NCBI RefSeq assembly: GCF_000208925.1
Contig: NW_001914874.1
Coordinates: 81,072-145,071, forward strand
From: Entamoeba histolytica HM-1:IMSS
Taxonomy: Eukaryota; Evosea; Mastigamoebida; Endamoebidae
Direction: 5' to 3'
DNA length: 64,000 nucleotides
The notes beneath the pieces were generated by a model. It was not told the origin of the DNA. It saw only the letters and a list, made by a program, of their open reading frames with translations, and did not search any database. Below, one piece after another: positions 29,893 to 40,300 of the stretch. The translations under genes were made by a program, and so were the position numbers. Each line of letters starts with the position of its first letter. Within the stretch, counting starts at the first letter, position 1.

Positions 29893-30768
29893 ATGAAACA
29901 CAATCAAGCAGTCTCAAATATTCATTTTTGTAAAGATTGGAGAAGTAAAGTTCATACTTGGTTCAAACAACCATTCAGAAAAATTAGAAGACACCAAACC
30001 AGAGTTGAAAAGGCTAAATCCGTCTTCCCAGCTACCATTAAATCTCTTAAACCATCAGTTCATTGTATGAATCAAAGATTTAATTATAAATTGAGACTTG
30101 GACGTGGATTCACTTTGAAGGAACTTAGAGCCGCTAAAATCGATAAAAACCTTGCTAGAACTATTGGAATTGCTGTTGATCCAAGAAGAAAAGAATCATC
30201 AAAAGAATGCTTAAATAGAAATGCTCAAAGATTAACTGAATACATGAATAGACTTGTTGTTCTTCCAAAAGTTCATGCTGCTACAGCTAAAAGATTAGTC
30301 CTTAATAAGAAGAATGCTGAAGCTAAAACTAAAAAGGCTGCTGAAATTAAAAAGTTCATTGCTGAACATAACAAGACCATTAAAGAACTTAAGATTAAAG
30401 TTGCTGCTGCTAAGAAAGATTATGCTAAAACCAAAGACGCTGCCAAAGCTAAAGAACTTAAGGCTTGCCTTAAGGGACTTAAGAAAGCCCAAGTTGCTTT
30501 TGCTGCACAAGTTGCTAAAGAACAAAAGAAGACTAAACAATTCAATAAACTTCCAGTCCAACAAAAAGAAGCTAAACAAGTCCTTGATGCTAACAAGGTT
30601 ATCAGATTAACCGCCCCATGTACCCTTGAGACTAAGACCCTTACAAAGGGAATGAAGGCATTTGATGCTGTTGCCCATCTTAGAAAAGCTAAGAATGTAG
30701 CTAAAGCTGTTTCTGGAATTGTCAAAGGACAAAAGAAAGCTAACAATGCTCCTTCAAAGAAACAATAA
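29893..30768 (+). CDS. Large-subunit ribosomal protein eL13 with Lys/Ala-rich insertion
   Basis: Component of the 60S subunit. The N-terminal 126 residues follow the eukaryotic family closely (HFCKDWRSKVHTWFKQP, RKIRRHQTR, LRLGRGFTLKELRAAKI, ARTIGIAVDPRR). The C-terminal part also matches (VIRLTAPC, MKAFDAVAHLRKAKN). Between them lies an insertion of about 80 residues (about 130-215) of Lys, Ala, Glu and Leu, predicted as a long basic helix and absent from animal and fungal eL13, which are about 210 residues against 291 here. Codon choice (AAG, CTT, GCC, ACC) is richer in G+C than neighbouring genes, as expected for high expression. Confidence 0.95.
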   Translation: MKHNQAVSNIHFCKDWRSKVHTWFKQPFRKIRRHQTRVEKAKSVFPATIKSLKPSVHCMNQRFNYKLRLGRGFTLKELRAAKIDKNLARTIGIAVDPRRKESSKECLNRNAQRLTEYMNRLVVLPKVHAATAKRLVLNKKNAEAKTKKAAEIKKFIAEHNKTIKELKIKVAAAKKDYAKTKDAAKAKELKACLKGLKKAQVAFAAQVAKEQKKTKQFNKLPVQQKEAKQVLDANKVIRLTAPCTLETKTLTKGMKAFDAVAHLRKAKNVAKAVSGIVKGQKKANNAPSKKQ

Positions 30769-30977
30769 ATTTAAATGAAAACGCTGTTAAGGCAAATTTG
30801 TTGAAAAGGTTTTAATCATTTTGTCTTTTCTAAAATAAAAAAAACAAAAATTTATTTAATGTGATAATAATAATAAAGTAGTTTTAAATCTTATCAATTA
30901 GGATGCTTATTTTAAATTGTTTTTATATTCACAAATAGGAAAATAACTGTAATAAAAGTGGATAAATATTAAGTGGT

Positions 30978-31403
30978 TTAAATAAATTTGAGAAGAGCAA
31001 AAATAAAATCCCATAAACTACCATTTTCTTTATTTTCTATAGTAGAAAATAAATAAATCATACCTCTTATTATTCCTATTAAACTAATAATAGATATTAA
31101 TGTATAAACTAATAACATAACAGCTGAAAGAATTGGGAATAACGACCCTGTCTTAAATTTACAACAACATAAACATATATTAATAAACCAACATAATGGA
31201 ATAAAAAACCCAGCAATAAAAAGGACTAATGGTAAGTATTTCTCAATATATGATTTCTCAGGTACAAATACTCCACTAGTTGGTATTGGAATATTATTTT
31301 GTTGTTCATTAATCATTATTGGTGGTTCATACATTTCAATTTGGTTCGTTGGAAGAGGAGGTAGTGGTTTATCATTTAGTCGGATATAGTTGTTTGATGT
31401 CAT
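30978..31403 (-). CDS. Small membrane protein with proline-rich N-terminus
   Basis: 141 residues. A cytosolic-looking N-terminus has PLPPLPTNQ and PPI motifs. Two or three hydrophobic segments follow (about 56-80 and 90-115) with a CLCCCK cluster between them that could be palmitoylated. There is no signal peptide. I do not recognise a named family. Coding nature is supported by its composition and a clean Met start after an AT-rich leader. Convergent with eL13, 209 bp between stops. Function unknown. Confidence 0.7.
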   Translation of the reverse strand: MTSNNYIRLNDKPLPPLPTNQIEMYEPPIMINEQQNNIPIPTSGVFVPEKSYIEKYLPLVLFIAGFFIPLCWFINICLCCCKFKTGSLFPILSAVMLLVYTLISIISLIGIIRGMIYLFSTIENKENGSLWDFIFALLKFI

Positions 31404-31901
31404 GAAATGATTTTTTATGATTTTAGTTATTTTATTTCTTTTAGAAATTTTTCTTAATGAAAGAAGAAATATTCACTAACAATTAAATTAAACATTAAAA
31501 TTGATTATAATAAATAGAATAGTTTATTATAATTACTATTTAATGATATTTTGTTAAATGAAAAAGATTATAATATCATTATTTTGTTTTAATTACTTCT
31601 TTTTTTGTTATATTTTATCTTTTATTTGTTATTCTAACTATTAGTTGTTTTTATTCTTTTTATTTAAATTATTTTGTTTATTATTTTGTATTATGTTAAT
31701 TTATTTTGACTATTTATCTTATTTCTTTTTATAAACCAGTTTATTATCATTAGAATTTCCTCCTATTATTAGTAGAGTCTTTTCTTTCTTCAACCAATGA
31801 ACATTAATATGAAATATAAACTTGTCTCAGTCATATTGAATTTCTTGTTTAAAAAAGAATTAACAATAAAACTTAAAAATAAAACCATAAAACTATAATA
31901 G
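31404..31901. other. Intergenic DNA, no gene seen
   Basis: T-rich spacer between two minus-strand genes. No coding-like frame. Confidence 0.55.
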
Positions 31902-34778
31902 TTACTTGGTACAATATTGTTGAAGTTGTAAAGGATATACACAGTGAGTATGAATCATTAAGTTACAATGAATACAAGAGAAACAATTTGATTTAATTTT
32001 TTGATGACAAATATCGCATAATGTATAATGATTAGTATTACTTATTGTCCAATGGTGGAAGTGTTCAGTCTTATAAAACTTATATGTTTCAGTTAACATA
32101 TCATCTTTTCTATGATGGATATTACCTGTACTAAATTTTCCAATATTACCATCGTTTGAAATAATCCAAAAATCACATTTTCGCTCTTTTTTAGTTAAAG
32201 AATTTGTGATAGATTTTGACGAACTAACTCTTTTTCGTGTTGACTCAATAATGGTATCAGGTGATGATTGTGTATAAGCTAATCGTTTGTCGTTTTGAGT
32301 TTTGGTTGTATAACAGTCACTAAATCCCCACATTTCTCCAATACTCAAAATAGTTAGTCCTTTATCATAAAGTACAATCAATGGTAGGTCTTTTGCAAAA
32401 ACAAATATGGTTCTTGTGAAAAACTCAATTGATGAAATTTTACCACATTTTAATTCTTTTTCATCAACTAATAAATTACCACGATATTTTAATAACACAC
32501 CATTAATCGTTCCAACGTATAAATATTCTCCAGCACAACAAACAGCAGTTACTGAGTCATTTCTTGGAATTTCTTCATTAGAAACAATTTCAAGTAATGA
32601 ATTAATTAATATCATTCTATTGATGTCATTTTGTTTACCATAAATACAAAGAGTATCTAAGGAATTTATTTCCATGATAGCAGCATCAATTTCAAGAGGA
32701 ACAGAATTTAATAATAAGAAACTAGAGTCAAAAACTTTAAGTTCTTTATCAGCTAGTATATAAATTTTATTATATCCACAATATACTTTTTGACATGTCA
32801 TTGGGACTTCTCGTAATATGCCTGACACATTCATAAAAAAGATTTTATTTGTTGAAACACCAATCAAGCTATCTTTACTAGAACATACTTGAAATACTGG
32901 TTGTGATAATTTAAATGATGTTCTAATATCACCTTCGGGTTTTCTAAACTGTACATTCCCTAATCTATCAAATACAACAGCCATAGACCCTAAAGAACTT
33001 ATAATATGTGCATTTTCAATTTTATGAAAAAGAAGTGGATGTAGTATAAAACTATCAATGAGGCTAAATGACTCAGTGGTTATCGTTTCATAATTTTCAA
33101 CAAGTGTCTCAAGTACTGGATCCATAGATTTATCTCCAAAATAGCAACTAAATAATTCATAAACTTCTTTTATTTCATTTGAATCTTTTTTTGTTGTATG
33201 TTCATTAAGATATAATTTTAAATCGTTAATAACAAGAATAATAAGCTCGGAAATAATTATTGAATCAGTGGCTATACTTTTATCTCTAAGTACTAGACTG
33301 ATTACCTCTTTTACTTTATCAGGGCTTTTTGCTCTTAGGTCTTTAAAATGATTGATTACTTCTTTTCCAAATAATTTTTTCTTTTTGTCTAATAATTTTA
33401 TAATACTATTCATGCAATTAACACAATCATTTTCTTTATTTTCACCCTTAAATGGATTACAAGTAAATCCAATTCGAATCATTTCAAGCAAATGCGAAAT
33501 AAGTCCTACATTTATAGAGATATTTTCTACTTTTCCATTAGTATAACTATTTATAGGACTTAAATTGATTGTTTCTCTTTTTGTTTGAATTGAAGACTTT
33601 CTTAAACGCTTTCCTTGTAATAGACTTCCATGGGTATTTGAAGTAAAATTAATATCTCCTTTTCTTACACAGTTGATTTGATTTTTCCATTCTTTTATTT
33701 CATTTTCATTTGAGACTATTTTGATGTAACAAGAAGTATTTTCTATACTACTAATTTTCATTTCACATAACTCTGTTTCTTTTCCAATAAAAATGTACTT
33801 CTTTATATCAGATAAAACTATTTTATTTGAAGGAAACCATTCCTTAAAAATTATATCTCCATTTTTTTGATTTGAAAAGACAAGCAGACATCCTTCAAAA
33901 AGATATAACTGAGACCCTAAGAGACTTTTTCCACATAAGTGAGAAGATTCAATCATAACTTGGCCTCTCTTCTTTAATTCCCAATGATTATTGCAAATAA
34001 TTTCCATAACTTTTTTTGAAATATTTAAAGAATTTTCTGACGTATTTTCCATCCATTTATTGATAATTTTAATTGTCTCAATAGTATCACATAAAGAACT
34101 AATATCATTTGCTAATTTCCAACATTTGTTTGATGTGATCGATCCAGCACTCAAATAAGAATTAAGATTATCACATGACTTCCAAACACAATGAGTAGAA
34201 GGGTTAAGTGATTTTTCAATAAAATAATATGAAGAAATCTCTCCTGTAAATGACGAATATTCTTGACTTAATAAACGAAGATATAACGTATGTAAATGGA
34301 ATAAGGATAATAATGTTTTATCATTAATTTTCATTAAAGTGTTTTGGTTAGTTGTCTTAGAAATATCAGAAGATTGTGAAGAATTAACAATAGTGTTAGA
34401 AAATTTAAAATAATGGAGTAAAAATCTAAGTGAGGTTAGGTATTGAAATGAGTTAATACACAAAGGAAGATAAGAAGGATGTGAAATATGATGATGAAAA
34501 GTGAATGAAAGATGTAAGAAGAGAAAGACAAATTGAAAAGAGTCTAGAACTTTAGTAGGTAATTTCTTTGAACCTTCCTCAGAGATAGTAAATTCTTCAT
34601 AACTTGGTTCTTCCTTAATTAGAATAGGAAAGGCATCAATTAGTTCTTGCTCAGACATCTTAGTCTCAGATATTAATTGATTTGAATAATATAACATCTT
34701 ATCACTTATTTGTTTACCAATTTCATTTAATGTTTCTCTAATTGATAGGACAGAAGTTGTATGAACTGTTCCCAGCAT
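31902..34778 (-). CDS. PH / beta-propeller / C1-domain protein, possibly a RhoGEF; 5' end uncertain
   Basis: 958 residues as drawn. A helical N-terminal half (about 1-260) may be part of a divergent DH domain. A PH-like domain follows (about 270-375), then a helical region. A series of beta repeats (about 610-860) resembles a propeller. A typical C1 zinc domain ends the protein (about 908-954: H...CDIC...CIHC..H..HC...C). C1 domains bind diacylglycerol or Ras-like proteins at membranes. An open frame just upstream (34781-35014) reads like the first DH helices (VLLENINEIATLI), so the true gene may start there, joined by splicing or broken by a frameshift; I could not find a junction that restores frame. 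Confidence 0.75.
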   Translation of the reverse strand: MLGTVHTTSVLSIRETLNEIGKQISDKMLYYSNQLISETKMSEQELIDAFPILIKEEPSYEEFTISEEGSKKLPTKVLDSFQFVFLFLHLSFTFHHHISHPSYLPLCINSFQYLTSLRFLLHYFKFSNTIVNSSQSSDISKTTNQNTLMKINDKTLLSLFHLHTLYLRLLSQEYSSFTGEISSYYFIEKSLNPSTHCVWKSCDNLNSYLSAGSITSNKCWKLANDISSLCDTIETIKIINKWMENTSENSLNISKKVMEIICNNHWELKKRGQVMIESSHLCGKSLLGSQLYLFEGCLLVFSNQKNGDIIFKEWFPSNKIVLSDIKKYIFIGKETELCEMKISSIENTSCYIKIVSNENEIKEWKNQINCVRKGDINFTSNTHGSLLQGKRLRKSSIQTKRETINLSPINSYTNGKVENISINVGLISHLLEMIRIGFTCNPFKGENKENDCVNCMNSIIKLLDKKKKLFGKEVINHFKDLRAKSPDKVKEVISLVLRDKSIATDSIIISELIILVINDLKLYLNEHTTKKDSNEIKEVYELFSCYFGDKSMDPVLETLVENYETITTESFSLIDSFILHPLLFHKIENAHIISSLGSMAVVFDRLGNVQFRKPEGDIRTSFKLSQPVFQVCSSKDSLIGVSTNKIFFMNVSGILREVPMTCQKVYCGYNKIYILADKELKVFDSSFLLLNSVPLEIDAAIMEINSLDTLCIYGKQNDINRMILINSLLEIVSNEEIPRNDSVTAVCCAGEYLYVGTINGVLLKYRGNLLVDEKELKCGKISSIEFFTRTIFVFAKDLPLIVLYDKGLTILSIGEMWGFSDCYTTKTQNDKRLAYTQSSPDTIIESTRKRVSSSKSITNSLTKKERKCDFWIISNDGNIGKFSTGNIHHRKDDMLTETYKFYKTEHFHHWTISNTNHYTLCDICHQKIKSNCFSCIHCNLMIHTHCVYPLQLQQYCTK

Positions 34779-34780
34779 AA

Positions 34781-35014
34781 CTACAGAACTTTCAGTTGAT
34801 GCCTGTAGTATATTAGTGTTGCAATTTCATTTATATTTTCTAATAAAACAAACTGAACTAAAAGGGGACGTTGTTCCAGAATACAAAGACTTAAGATATA
34901 TATCTTGTATACTATTTCCTCGAACAAAGTGAAGTTTTTGCATTCTAACTTGGATAATAAAATTAATAAGATCCGTTCTTTACGAAACAGTAAAAAAAAA
35001 GATATAATCTTCAT
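34781..35014 (-). other. Possible upstream exon of the PH/C1 gene
   Basis: A 77-codon minus-strand ORF ends one base before the ATG of the downstream gene in another frame. Its second half (FEEIVYKIYILSLCILEQRP then VLLENINEIATLI) fits the start of a RhoGEF DH domain. A GTTTGT occurs inside it, but the splices I tried ran into stops. Confidence 0.35.
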
Positions 35015-35437
35015 CTTTTTCTAAAAAAAAACAAAAAATAGTTTTGTTTTTCATTTTTCTTTGAGCAATAATGTATTGTCAATTTTACCAAACTGGTTTC
35101 CACGTCAACTCTTTATAATAACATTATAAACGTTAAATCTTCCAATGCCAAGAGTGATTATATCTTGTTATTTTTGAACTAAAACTTATACTACAAAATT
35201 CTTTCTACAAATACTACTTTTTGGGAATTGCCATGTAAGAATACAAAAAGAAGGACAATACAACTAATTAGTAATTAGTTTTTCTTAGTTTTAAATAAAA
35301 TTCATCATTGAAATAAGTCTTTTTCATTACTCATACCTCAACTAAACTTATAAGTAAAAATCGATTGCTGACGTGGCATCTCGTCATTGATGTGTGACAA
35401 AGAGAGAAAGAAAAATAATGAAACTGACTAAATCATC

Positions 35438-37604
35438 ATGGAAATCTCGGAGGATGAGTTACAAACAAGGATGGATAACATTACCCATTCTATTAAAGAA
35501 GGGTGTGGTAATCCAATGTGTAATAATACATATTGTAAATCAAACCCTGAACATTGTTCTATTAGTGAAAATGAAATGGGAGACTTTGTAGTTCTTACTG
35601 CCATCAATGAATATAAAGAATGCTGTAAGTTTATAACACCAAAACAAATTTATTCAATGACTCCAAATGATGTTTTTCAATTACCTATTGAAGCATATTT
35701 AAATGACAGTTCTCTTAAAGCTTCTTTCAGAGATTTTCCAGATAATTGTAATTCTCGTCCTAAGGGTTTTGAGTACATTAATCATCAGTCAATTTTCTTG
35801 TTTATGAACTTTTTATTTAATGTGTCTAATCCAGAAACAATCAAAAAAGTCTTTAATTCTATTTCTTTAGTTCAACTAGAACAACGATTATTATTCCTTT
35901 GTGTTCCTTATCAAACAAAGTACCACGACGATTATGGATACTTATTTAAATTAATAACTGAAAATCCAATTAATAAAGAAGTTATACATCAATTTCTTTG
36001 TCAAATGAGTCCTGAACATTTAAGACAAGTTCATTTTTTGGTTCATTCATTCTTAGATGAAATGTTTAAAAAAGGGTCAGTTCAGAGGAGTAAAAAATAT
36101 CCGTTTATGATATATGCTCTTCGTTTGTTTAAGATACTTTACGAAATGAATATAGCCAATGAATTTATCGACTATAAGTCTTTTTATGTTTATTCAATAA
36201 ATATTAAAAGAGAATGGAGTGATGATTTTGACCTGTTTTTTCAAAACAAGTTTGTTTTTGATAAAGCCATATTTAAATAATAAATCAAAAATACTAAACA
36301 TTGTTAGGGAAGGATTATTATCATATAGTTTCATTATTGAGTTATATACTAGAGTATTAGTAGTACATGAAGAAAATAGGTGTGAACAACAACTTACACT
36401 TAGTGGTGCAATACAAAATGATTTTTTTGAGTTATTCAATCCATACCTTGAATTAAGAATTGATAGAGATAACCTTCTTTTATCATCATTAAATTCTCTT
36501 GTTAATAAACGACCAATTGATTTGAAAAAAGAATTAAAAATAAAATTCATTGGAGAAGTTGGAGTTGATCAAGGAGGAGTATCAAAAGAGTGGTTTAGTT
36601 TAATTGTGAAAGAATTATTTAAGGTAGACTTTGGAATGTTCACATACAATAATAAAACAAGACAATTTTGGTTTTGTAGTTTTGCAGATGATTTACAAGA
36701 TTTTAAATTAATTGGAATAGTATTAGGATTGGCAATTTATAACAACATCATTCTTGATATTTCATTTCCATCTATTTTATATAAGAAATTACTTGATATT
36801 CCATTAACATTTGATGATTATAATATTCTTGATCCCGAGGTCTATAATAGTCTTATACAATTAAAAGAAATGAGTAAAGTTGATGATGTTTCTTCATTAC
36901 AATTAACATTTGAAGCAGTTCAAAATTATTTTGATGAAAACAGAAGTTATGAATTAATTCCAGGTGGAAGAGACATTATTGTTACAAATGAAAATTTACA
37001 ACTCTATCTTGATCGTTATGCTGATTTTTATTGTACATCATCGGTTCAAAAACAATTTGATGCATTTAAACAAGGATTTAGACAAGTTGTTTCATCACCA
37101 TTATTATTAGTTTGTTATTATTTATTTTAAATTGTAATTTATGATGAATCATTATATGTCTTCCTATTTCTTTTGATTTGTACTATTGAGGGTATGTGGT
37201 TATTACCAATGATATTTATTTTATAGTCAATGAGACCAGAAGAACTCGAATTAGTTATTTGCGGTACTAAGGAATATGACTTTGATGCATTAGAAAGAAA
37301 TGCAAAATATAAAGACTATAATCCAAACTCTCCTCAAATCAAATACTTCTGGGAAATTGCTAAATCTTTGACTTTAGAACAAAAGAAAAAACTCTTAATA
37401 TTTGTTACTTCAAATGATCGTGTTCCTGTTGGTGGATTAGGTAATCTCATCTTCTTCATTGATCGTTATGGTGATCCAGAAAAATTCCCAACAGCATCTA
37501 CTTGTTTTAATGCACTTCATCTTCCACCATACAAAAACAAGGAAATAATGAAAGAAAAATTATTGTTTGCAATTGAAAATGCAGTTGGGTTTGGACTTGC
37601 TTAA
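35438..37604 (+). CDS. UBE3A-like HECT E3 ubiquitin ligase, three exons
   Basis: Exons 35438-36249, 36308-37109 and 37227-37604 join to 663 codons. The N-terminus carries an AZUL zinc domain (about 10-60; GCGNPMCNNTYCKSNP, as in UBE3A/E6AP). The last 350 residues are a HECT domain. It has the N-lobe phrases FIGEVGVDQGGVSKEWF and LVLGLAIYNN-like text, FRPEE-like MRPEELELVICG, TSNDRVPVGGLG, and the catalytic Cys631 in STCFNALHLPP. HECT ligases accept ubiquitin from an E2 on this Cys and pass it to a substrate. The protein is shorter than human UBE3A (about 850) but keeps its two hallmark modules. Both introns are phase-consistent and use GTTTGT. Confidence 0.92.
36250..36307 (+). other. Intron 1 of the HECT ligase gene, 58 nt
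   Basis: GTTTGTTTTTG...ACATTGTTAG. Splicing joins two overlapping frames as ...FFQNK-EGLLSYS... and removes the in-frame TAA at 36278-36280. Confidence 0.9.
37110..37226 (+). other. Intron 2 of the HECT ligase gene, 117 nt
   Basis: GTTTGTTATTATTT...ATTTTATAG. Splicing gives SSPLLL-SMRPEELEL, which matches the UBE3A family across the junction. Confidence 0.9.
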
Positions 37605-37666
37605 ATTGATAAAACAATAATAACCTATATTTCTAATTCATTTTTTTTAAAAAAACACTGTTCAAT

Positions 37667-38335
37667 TTATCTAATACTTTTGTGCATTGACTTTACCTCT
37701 TCTTTTAATACCATGTTTTCTTGTTTAAGGAGTTCTATTTGTTCTTTTAATTCTTGATTTTTTCTTCTTAATTCAGCGTCTTTTATTTGAACTTGAATAA
37801 TTTCATTTTGTGTGTTTATTGTTAGTGCACTGTTTTTGATTTCTATCCTCATTTCATTAACATCACTGATTTGTTTGTTGTATTTTCTTTGGATCTCTTT
37901 CTTTTCTGTATCTGATTGTGCCACATTTATTTTTTCTTCAAAGAGTTGATGTTCCATATCTTTGAGTCTTAAAACCAATTCGTTATTTCTTGTTGCAACT
38001 TTATTCGTTGATGTTATAATAGACTCTATCACAGCGTTGATATCATCTATCCAATGTATCATATCATTGATTGTGTCTTGTGCAAATCTTATTACAACAT
38101 CAGTTCTCTGCTTTGTTTCATCCATTCTATCTAAAACTCCTTCAACATCTTTTATTTTCTCTCCCAGTCTTTTAGTTGGATTATCTACATATTCATCATA
38201 ATTATAGTTTTTCATATACTCTGCTACCTTTCTTTGTATCCTCTTTACTTTTTGGTCAACACTTAGTTCCTGTTCAAGGAAGTGAGCAAGCACATCAGAT
38301 TGAGTCTTATCCATGTAATGATGGTTTATTTTCAA
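37667..38335 (-). CDS. Coiled-coil protein, 222 aa
   Basis: Almost wholly helical. Residues about 125-222 form a continuous coiled coil rich in Glu, Lys, Gln and Asn, ending in LKQENMVLKEEVKSMHKS. No enzyme motif, signal peptide or membrane segment. The start may be Met8 (MDKTQSDV, codon at 38314) instead of Met1. It is divergent from the Rce1 gene, with 109 bp shared upstream region, and converges on the HECT gene with 62 bp between stops. I do not recognise the family. Confidence 0.75.
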   Translation of the reverse strand: MKINHHYMDKTQSDVLAHFLEQELSVDQKVKRIQRKVAEYMKNYNYDEYVDNPTKRLGEKIKDVEGVLDRMDETKQRTDVVIRFAQDTINDMIHWIDDINAVIESIITSTNKVATRNNELVLRLKDMEHQLFEEKINVAQSDTEKKEIQRKYNKQISDVNEMRIEIKNSALTINTQNEIIQVQIKDAELRRKNQELKEQIELLKQENMVLKEEVKSMHKSIR

Positions 38336-38444
38336 TTTTTATTATATAGTTTTATAGTAGTAAATTATAGCAAATTTACTATATTTATTACTATACACTT
38401 TATTTGGAAATTAAAAAAAAACAAATACATAATTTATAGTTTAA

Positions 38445-39104
38445 ATGATAGTTGTTGGATGGTTTATGAGTATTATCATAACATTAACATTGACAGTCAT
38501 TCTTCTTGCTTTTTTGGGTATAGCTTCACATAGAATAAATGACGAAAATAAAATAGCAATAATAAGAATGATCATTGGAATAGGATATTGTGTATTTGTC
38601 ACTATTATTCTTGATGTCCCTCTTAACTTTAATATTCCTGTTTTATCAACGTTATTTCATCTAACCCAAATCGTCATTCTTTTTATTGGATTTATATATT
38701 GTGTTTATCAACAAACTGATCAAATATATTGTCCTAATTCACTTTTCATCATACGGGCACTTGTTGTTGCACCAATAATTGAAGAAACATTATTTAGAGG
38801 AGTGTTTATACCATACCTGTTGACAAACGGATGCACATCAATATTTACATTTATCTATTGTTCAATGCTTTTTGGACTTGCACACATCAACCACCTAATA
38901 ACAGAAGATGTTATTGATAAAGCTGCTATCATCAATACAATGATACAAGTAGGATTTACTACATTATTTGGAATGTATTCGTCATATGTTTTCTTCAGTA
39001 CAAAATCTGTAATTTCATGCATTTTATGCCATGCAGTTGCAAATTACTTAGGATTTCCTGATTTTACAACAATGTCAGATAAAAGTTTGTATATTTTATT
39101 TTAA
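38445..39104 (+). CDS. RCE1: CAAX prenyl protease 2 (Rce1)
   Basis: 219-residue polytopic ER membrane endopeptidase that removes the last three residues from prenylated CAAX proteins such as Ras and Rho. It carries all CPBP-family motifs: EETLFR (E113, E114, R118), FGLAHINH (F143, H147, H150) and HAVANYLGFPDF (H196, N200). The last phrase closely matches eukaryotic Rce1. Six to eight hydrophobic segments are visible. It is shorter than yeast or human Rce1 at the N-terminus, but the catalytic half is complete. The many Rho-type regulators nearby belong to the same biology, though adjacency is probably chance. Confidence 0.9.
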   Translation: MIVVGWFMSIIITLTLTVILLAFLGIASHRINDENKIAIIRMIIGIGYCVFVTIILDVPLNFNIPVLSTLFHLTQIVILFIGFIYCVYQQTDQIYCPNSLFIIRALVVAPIIEETLFRGVFIPYLLTNGCTSIFTFIYCSMLFGLAHINHLITEDVIDKAAIINTMIQVGFTTLFGMYSSYVFFSTKSVISCILCHAVANYLGFPDFTTMSDKSLYILF

Positions 39105-39869
39105 TTGATTGAATTATAATTTATAAGTAGAAACTGCAATTATTTATATAATTGGAATAACGTTATTTATTGGATCATTTTTCATTCATGGCATTCTCTT
39201 TTAATTAAATTATTGGGGACAATTTTTCATTTTGTTTATTAAATAACAATATCATTTAATTAAATTATAAATATTATTTTGTATGATAAGAATAAAATGA
39301 TTCGTGTTATTTAAAAAAAAGTATTGAAATGGATAATTTAACAAAGAAAATGTCAAATCCTTCTGAGTTTGTTGAAATGTTTATTCATATAATTTGGTTC
39401 AAAGTAGAATATAAATATAAATGAATGACTATGAAACATGAATTACCTAATCAGAAATAACAATATAAATAAAACAAATAGAAAGCAAACAAATAATCTA
39501 ACAGAAACTAAGAAATAAAAGAAATAAAAAAAACAAGAAATTAAAAGTATGACATTGATATAGATGAAAAGATAAAGAATTTTGATATTCATCATACTTT
39601 GACGAATATATAATAGAAAGAATAAATATAAATATAATATAAATAAAAGGAACAAACAAGTATTTGAATCAGAAAATAAATAAGAATGGAATAAAAATAT
39701 AATCAAATATTTAATTTTCTCAATAAAATATAAGAAATTGATAGAATATAAGATATATTAATTCTAAAAAAGTAGTATAGTAATAATGTTACTACTCATT
39801 TTCATTAAAACTAAACTAAGTAATTATAGATAATAAAAATATATTTGTTTCTATAATACGCCATATCTT
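39105..39869. other. Intergenic DNA, no gene seen
   Basis: AT-rich. The minus-strand ORF at 39443-39706 translates to almost only Phe, Leu, Ile, Tyr and Ser from A-rich plus-strand DNA, and I treat it as chance. Confidence 0.5.
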
Positions 39870-40150
39870 TATTTAACGCTTAAACATTGGCTAAATTAAA
39901 TTTTAAAAAAATAGTCAAATTTTAATACTTCTTTTATACAGATTGAATGAAATGAAATATCAAATCCTTCTTGGAAAAGATATTTCAAACAATCCATACT
40001 AATACAAATTATATGTAATAAAACTCTTATTCATAAAGATTTATTTTAAATACATAATATTAAACAACATTAACCTGATTCATTGTTTTCTTAAGCTCTA
40101 TTTTATTTTTAATAAATTTTTGAATCAAACGTTTTTTATTCATAAGTGAA
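39870..40150 (-). pseudogene. Possible minus-strand gene relic
   Basis: Short coding-like stretches read on the minus strand: MNKKRLIQKFIKNKIELKKT from the ATG near 40143, then after stops SMDCLKYLFQEGFDISFHS and CIKEVLKFDYFF. Balanced residue use suggests former coding sequence. Family not recognised. Confidence 0.3.
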
Positions 40151-40300
40151 TATAATTCTTATTTCTATAATAAGTTTTAAAGGTAAATAAATGATATTTC
40201 TCAAAGAATTTTATTGAATATAATAATGAACCTTTTTTACGTCTAAATAAAAATATTTGATTTTATATCAAAACTAGACAATCAAAAAAATATATAATTT

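Noticed and set aside
30295..30746. Three ORFs of 94-108 codons in other frames
   Set aside because: Shadows of the repetitive Lys/Ala-rich part of eL13.
34779..34831. 51-nt GTTTGT...TACAG intron joining the upstream exon to the PH/C1 gene
   Set aside because: 51 is a multiple of three, so the frame is unchanged and the TAG before 34778 is still read.
39443..39706. 87-codon minus-strand ORF rich in Phe/Leu/Ile/Tyr
   Set aside because: It is the complement of A-rich non-coding DNA; the translation has almost no charged residues and no promoter-like start, as expected by chance at this AT content.
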